64,000 bases of DNA from Blastococcus saxobsidens (GTDB taxonomy: Bacteria; Actinomycetota; Actinomycetes; Mycobacteriales; Geodermatophilaceae). The position numbers and the translations under genes were made by a program. The notes beneath the pieces are model-generated. The model was not told the origin of the DNA. It saw only the letters and a list, made by a program, of their open reading frames with translations, and did not search any database. This document shows positions 60,702 to 64,000 of the stretch, piece by piece. Each line of letters starts with the position of its first letter. The first letter of the stretch is position 1. The stretch covers positions 28,056 through 92,055 of the forward strand of contig NZ_POQT01000015.1 in the NCBI RefSeq assembly GCF_002938435.1, in the 5' to 3' direction.

Positions 60702-61165
60702 CGGCAGCACCCTGTACCTGGCGACGGTAATCGACTGCTTCTCCCGCCGGCTGGTGAGCTGGTCGATCGCCGACCACATGCGCACCGAGCTCGTCGCCGA
60801 CGCGCTGCTTGCCGCGGCCGCGACCCCGCGGCAGTCTGGCCGGGGCGGTCTTCCACGGCGACCACGGCGCACAGCACACCTCTCGGGCCTGCGCCGCCCT
60901 CTGCGAGCGGCTGGGGGTGATCCAGTAGATGGGCGCGGTCGGCTCGAGTGCGGACAACGCGCTGGCGGAGTCGTTCAACGCCACGCTCAAGCGCGAGACG
61001 CTGGCCGGCGCCACTGGCTGGAACACGCCGGCCGAGGCCCGCCGGGCGGTGTTCGCCTGGGCGACCCGCTACAACACCCGCCGCCGACACTCCGCCTGCG
61101 GCCAGGCCAGCCCGAACGACTACGAGGCCCGGAGAGCTCCGGCTACGCTGCCGAGCGCGGCGTAG
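60702..61165 (+). pseudogene. IS3-family transposase (OrfB) remnant
   Basis: GSTLYLATVIDCFSRRLVSW starts at 60703 without the first third of the protein. The frame shifts by one base near 60835, then continues with VFHGDHGAQHTSRA (second catalytic Asp). There is a TAG at 60926-60928, and the same frame resumes with GSSADNALAESFNATLKRE (catalytic Glu) and [15 protein letters not shown] up to the stop at 61165. 5' truncation, one frameshift and one nonsense codon make it inactive. No inverted repeats were found. Confidence 0.85.
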
Positions 61166-61193
61166 GCACCCCACGCGTGTCCAAGATCAAGGG

Positions 61194-61385
61194 TCAAGGC
61201 CCCAGGTCGATCTCGGCGACGGTGAGCCAGGAGCTGTGCTTGGGGGTGTCGTGGATCTCCAGGCGCTGCGCCAGGGCTAAGGCCTTCGCGGGGGGCGAAC
61301 GCCTGGTAGAGGGAGCCGATGGTGTGGGTGTTGAGGTTCTCCATCACCAGCACCACGGTCTCCGCGTCGGCCGACGGAGGAGCGG
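61194..61385 (-). pseudogene. IS630-family transposase remnant
   Basis: On the minus strand, [23 protein letters not shown] is the typical IS630 DDE segment (Asp replaced by Glu in MEN). A frameshift near 61290 follows, then [20 protein letters not shown] and VAEIDLG in another frame, ending at 61194. Both ends of the transposase are gone. It lies head-to-tail against the IS3 remnant, so this is a spot of repeated insertion and decay. Confidence 0.8.
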
Positions 61386-61556
61386 CGGACTGATCCGATC
61401 TCGGTCGCACCCGAGTCCTTCGGGACGTTTGCAGGTGGCTAACCGCTCCAGGCCCTCTCGGCGGCCGAGTGGCCGGCCGACCAGGATTCCCGTTCCGACC
61501 GGCGCGGAAGGCCGTCGAGATCGATCATCAGGAGATGTCCTACGTACGGCCTGAGG
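61386..61556. other. Decayed intergenic sequence after transposase remnants
   Basis: About 170 bases with no supported gene. It may contain further pieces of the insertion sequences, but I recognise no inverted repeats or target duplications. Confidence 0.3.
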
Positions 61557-62348
61557 TCAGCCAGCAAGGATTTCGGAGCCGACTGCCGTCGCGTCACGCA
61601 GCTCGACCAGGAGGTCGCGGGCGGCCGGAGCGACTCGGGCCGGGACGCCAAGTTCCTGGAGCTGCTCGGTGGCAGCCGCCATCTCGTCGGCCCGTCGCCG
61701 AGCGTGGGTCCGCGTGCCCTCGACCAGCCGGTCGATCGTGTGCGTGTCGAAGCCAGCCAATTCCGCGGAGATGTTCTCGTGAAGCCACTCGGCACAGCCT
61801 GCCGCTTCAGCACCCCTGAGTGCTTCGACGACAGCGGCGGCCAGCCCCTTGTAGAAGACGCTCCGGAGCAGCTTGCGCGAGATGGCGCTGCCTACGGGAC
61901 CTGCCTGAATCTCGACGTGGGCGCCGTAGCCGGACATGAGGTCCGCGTACCGGGCGGCCGCCTCGCCGGACACGAGCATCGGCGTACGGAGGCCCTTGCC
62001 CGGCACTGTCGCCATCAGTGCCACGTCGACGACCAAGACGCCGAGTTTCTCGGTGCGCTCAGCCAGAGCGACCTTCATGCCGGGACTGGCGGTGTTGAGG
62101 TCAGCCCAGAGCGTGCCCGGGCGCAAGGCGGCCGTCGCGTTCTCCAGCGCCGTCATCGCATCGTGTGAACTGTTGAGGCTGAGCACGAGGCCGGCATCAA
62201 TCACAGCCTCTGCCTCGCTGCTACGGGGACCCACTCCTTCGACCTGGATCCCCTTCGGGTCGTAGCCACATACGTCGGCACCCGCCGTCGCCAAGTCGTA
62301 CGCAATCTCCGACCCGGCCTCGCCGAGTCCTAGGACCGCGATGCGCAT
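61557..62348 (-). CDS. 6-phosphogluconate dehydrogenase/3-hydroxyisobutyrate dehydrogenase-like protein with DUF1932 domain
   Basis: A 263-residue NAD(P)-binding protein. ATG 62348 was chosen (AAGGGAG ten bases upstream; TTG 62354 is the alternative). Rossmann motif: RIAVLGLGEAGSEIAYDL (residues 2-19). DLNTASPGMKVALAE corresponds to the D-x-S/T-x-xxP substrate loop, and the Lys near the catalytic position is in AISRKLLRSVFYKGL. The C-terminal half fits the phosphogluconate-dehydrogenase-like DUF1932 domain. It probably oxidises a beta-hydroxyacid or reduces an intermediate; an operator-like GTATAC lies 25 bases upstream. Confidence 0.8.
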   Translation of the reverse strand: MRIAVLGLGEAGSEIAYDLATAGADVCGYDPKGIQVEGVGPRSSEAEAVIDAGLVLSLNSSHDAMTALENATAALRPGTLWADLNTASPGMKVALAERTEKLGVLVVDVALMATVPGKGLRTPMLVSGEAAARYADLMSGYGAHVEIQAGPVGSAISRKLLRSVFYKGLAAAVVEALRGAEAAGCAEWLHENISAELAGFDTHTIDRLVEGTRTHARRRADEMAAATEQLQELGVPARVAPAARDLLVELRDATAVGSEILAG

Positions 62349-62372
62349 GCTCAACCCACTCCCTTGGATCAG

Positions 62373-62382
62373 CGGTATACCG
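62373..62382. promoter_or_regulatory. GTATAC-type palindrome before the dehydrogenase gene
   Basis: CGGTATACCG is a perfect 10-base palindrome 25 bases upstream of ATG 62348 on the minus strand, at the place expected for -10/start-site overlap. It shares the GTATAC core with the island operators but has GG/CC instead of TT/AA flanks. Confidence 0.45.
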
Positions 62383-63759
62383 GCGTCATGATGAGCGACA
62401 CAGCTCTGGTTTGCCGTGCGTCCCAGGCTAGCTGCAGTGCCTCAGAAGGTCGTTGATCGGGTGCGGCTGATCGGGGGATGTCTGCTGGGGGCGAGGGGTG
62501 GGCCCGGTGATTCCGCCCTGAACGGCGGGCAGACCGAGCAGGGGACCGCAGGATCGTCGTACCGTCTGGCTCGCTCGTGGGCTTGTGCTGTTGACCTTCA
62601 TCCATCCCATCGTCAGCATCGAGCGCCACGGCTTCTCAGCCCGAGGCCGGACACTCGCCGGGGCGTTGCCAGGCCGGCGGGGTCTCGGTCTAGCGTGCAG
62701 TCGCACGGAGTGCGACGCGTCCGGTGCACAAATCGACGTCGAGAATTCCGCGTTTCTCCGCGTTCGCGATCAATCGCAGCGTGAATCGCTGTCCGCGTAA
62801 GACATGCACTGTCGTGACGGGGCGGCGTTGGAGGAAGTCGACGAGCTCCTGCTGGGATCGCGGTCGGGAGCGCTGGACGAATGAAGTGCGCGACGTTGTG
62901 CCGTCGTTTCCATGGGCGTGATCCACAGGGCAGAACCCGTGTCGACGACACGGGACGACATCGCCCTGGCGCGGCACCAGATTCCGCGTCTCGTAGCTGA
63001 GGGCGGTTCCGCAACAGAGGATCGCGGTGTACATCTGTCAGTCCAGCTTCCAGCATGGTGCACCGAACCGTCGACGGTGAGTTCCAGTGGGCCCCGTTCG
63101 GGTCGCAGCCCTTCGCGAGACCGCGGCGGCGTCACCTTCGTGGCCACGGCAGATCCCTTCGACGCAACCTCGGGTGCTGTCGCAGCCAGACCGACGGGCC
63201 CGGATGAGTTGCCGGTCGAGCCTGGGGCGCGAAGTGGGCGTGGCTCGCGCGGAGTCGGCGAGTCGGAAGTCGACGACCCGGCCTAGTTGGTGTGCCGCCG
63301 GTGGTGCGGGACAGCTTTCCCATCCCTGTGGAGATTGGCGGAGCGCCCTCGAACGCACCTGATGCTTCACCGGTAGCAGGGCTTCCGAGAAGGCTGCCTC
63401 AGCCCTGGAGGCCAGGCTGTGAACAGCCTGCTGGACGGCGCTTTCTTCGCGGAGGCCGGTGCGGTGGGGATCGGCGGCCCGATGGCATGGCGCGTCGTAG
63501 GCAGCAAGGTGCGTAGGGGAAGCAAGCCCGTTGATGAGGATGATTGCTGGCCACCCCCTTCAGCCGGTGCCGTCAGTGCAGTGGCAGGCTTGATCTCGGT
63601 CTTGCGGGCGCGGTCTTTGACGCGCCATGATGCCGCCCATAGGATACAACGGCATCCGCTTGTACACCGGCATGTGTGCTCATCTCCGGTGTGCATGCAC
63701 GTGGGCGTCCTCGCAGTCGCCTGCGTACGTCCTGAGTCGCCTCTAGTGATTCGGATTCC
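62383..63759. other. Long mostly non-coding stretch before fbiC
   Basis: Apart from the 114-residue frame on the minus strand described separately, I see no gene with a start, ribosome binding site and protein-like composition. Base composition is visibly less GC-rich than around it. A weak hairpin (ACACCGG/CCGGTGT, about 63665-63695) lies before fbiC. The stretch probably holds decayed foreign DNA continuing from the insertion-sequence remnants. Confidence 0.4.
62690..63034 (-). CDS. Hypothetical protein (114 residues)
   Basis: ATG 63034 with a weak GGAAGCTGGA upstream. The sequence reads like a real protein: YTAILCCGTALSYETRNLVP, a Cys/His pair in VPCRRHGFCPVDHAH, a basic linker, then ELVDFLQRRPVTTVHVLRG and LIANAEKRGILDVDL. 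CRRHGFC could bind a metal or nucleic acid. I recall similar short proteins in related actinobacteria but can name no family. It may be mobile-element cargo. Confidence 0.45.
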   Translation of the reverse strand: MYTAILCCGTALSYETRNLVPRQGDVVPCRRHGFCPVDHAHGNDGTTSRTSFVQRSRPRSQQELVDFLQRRPVTTVHVLRGQRFTLRLIANAEKRGILDVDLCTGRVALRATAR

Positions 63760-64000
63760 ATGAGTCCCCTTGTCGCCCCGTCCGAGTCCGCCGTCCGCCG
63801 TGCGCTGGTGCGCGCCGAGCGGGGGGTGAGCCTCGACGCGGTCGAGGCCGAGACCCTGCTGCACGCCCGCGGACTGGGCGAGGGCGAGCCCTTGGACCGG
63901 CTGCTCACCGCTGCCGGCCGGGTGCGCGACGCGGGCCTCGCCTCGGCCGGCCGGCCGGGTGTGGTGACCTACAGCCGCAAGGTGTTCATCCCGCTCACCC
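63760..64000 (+). CDS. fbiC: FO synthase FbiC, N-terminus (partial)
   Basis: The first 80 codons of a radical-SAM FO synthase, which makes the deazaflavin core of F420 from tyrosine and a ribityl-diaminouracil. The fragment shows AVRRALVRAERGVSLDAVEAE and the diagnostic VVTYSRKVFIPLT just before the missing CxxxCxxC cluster. The gene runs off the right edge. ATG 63760 has no Shine-Dalgarno; the transcript may be leaderless. It supplies the cofactor for the LLM enzyme and NpdG of the island. Confidence 0.9.
   Translation, partial: MSPLVAPSESAVRRALVRAERGVSLDAVEAETLLHARGLGEGEPLDRLLTAAGRVRDAGLASAGRPGVVTYSRKVFIPLT

Noticed and set aside
62416..62784. Open frames on the plus strand in the gene-poor region
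   Set aside because: Composition is not protein-like, start and ribosome binding site are lacking, and they overlap a better minus-strand candidate.

Overview
The window is high-GC actinobacterial DNA. Gene order and protein style fit the Frankiales/Geodermatophilaceae (Blastococcus, Geodermatophilus, Modestobacter), but that placement is inference from gene content, not a search. GTG starts, ATGA/GTGA gene overlaps, possible leaderless starts and F420 genes all fit such a host.

Left part (1-15.6 kb) is core genome. A selenate-type ABC binding lipoprotein runs off the left edge and diverges from a branched-chain amino-acid ABC operon (livK-livH-livMG fusion-livF). A HIT protein and an enoyl-CoA hydratase follow. 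Next comes the conserved block phoH-ybeY-CBS/CorC protein-cytidine deaminase-like protein-era-recO-uppS. Two things disturb this block: a short repeat inserted exactly at the ybeY/CBS-protein junction, and a 647-residue MoxR ATPase-VWA fusion between the deaminase-like gene and era.

Middle part (15.6-60.7 kb) is accessory. A methyltransferase and several MFS transporters (one frameshifted) lead into a roughly 40 kb catabolic island. The island holds an allantoinase/dihydropyrimidinase-like amidohydrolase, a DUF1989 protein, a taurine/nitrate-type ABC transporter with two permeases, and two complete three-subunit molybdenum hydroxylases of the xanthine dehydrogenase/CoxLMS type. It also holds a CoA ligase, a thioesterase, a TcuA/fumarate-reductase-like flavoprotein, a ThDP enzyme, an MmgE/PrpD protein, an aldehyde dehydrogenase, an F420-dependent LLM oxidoreductase with an F420:NADP oxidoreductase, a bicupin and a GntR/FCD regulator. 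A tripartite tricarboxylate transporter (tctABC) and an aspartate dehydrogenase-SDR-RraA aldolase trio complete it. Together these suggest uptake, ring hydroxylation, ring opening and side-chain breakdown of a (probably nitrogen-containing) cyclic or aromatic carboxylate. The substrate cannot be read from the sequence.

A GTATAC-centred palindrome recurs in front of several island genes and looks like the operator of one regulator, plausibly the GntR protein encoded at 47.3 kb.

Right part (60.7-64 kb): remnants of an IS3-type and an IS630-type transposase mark the end of the island. They are followed by a 6-phosphogluconate-dehydrogenase-like gene, about 1.4 kb of mostly non-coding sequence, and the start of fbiC (F420 biosynthesis) running off the right edge. 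No rRNA, tRNA or CRISPR array was seen.
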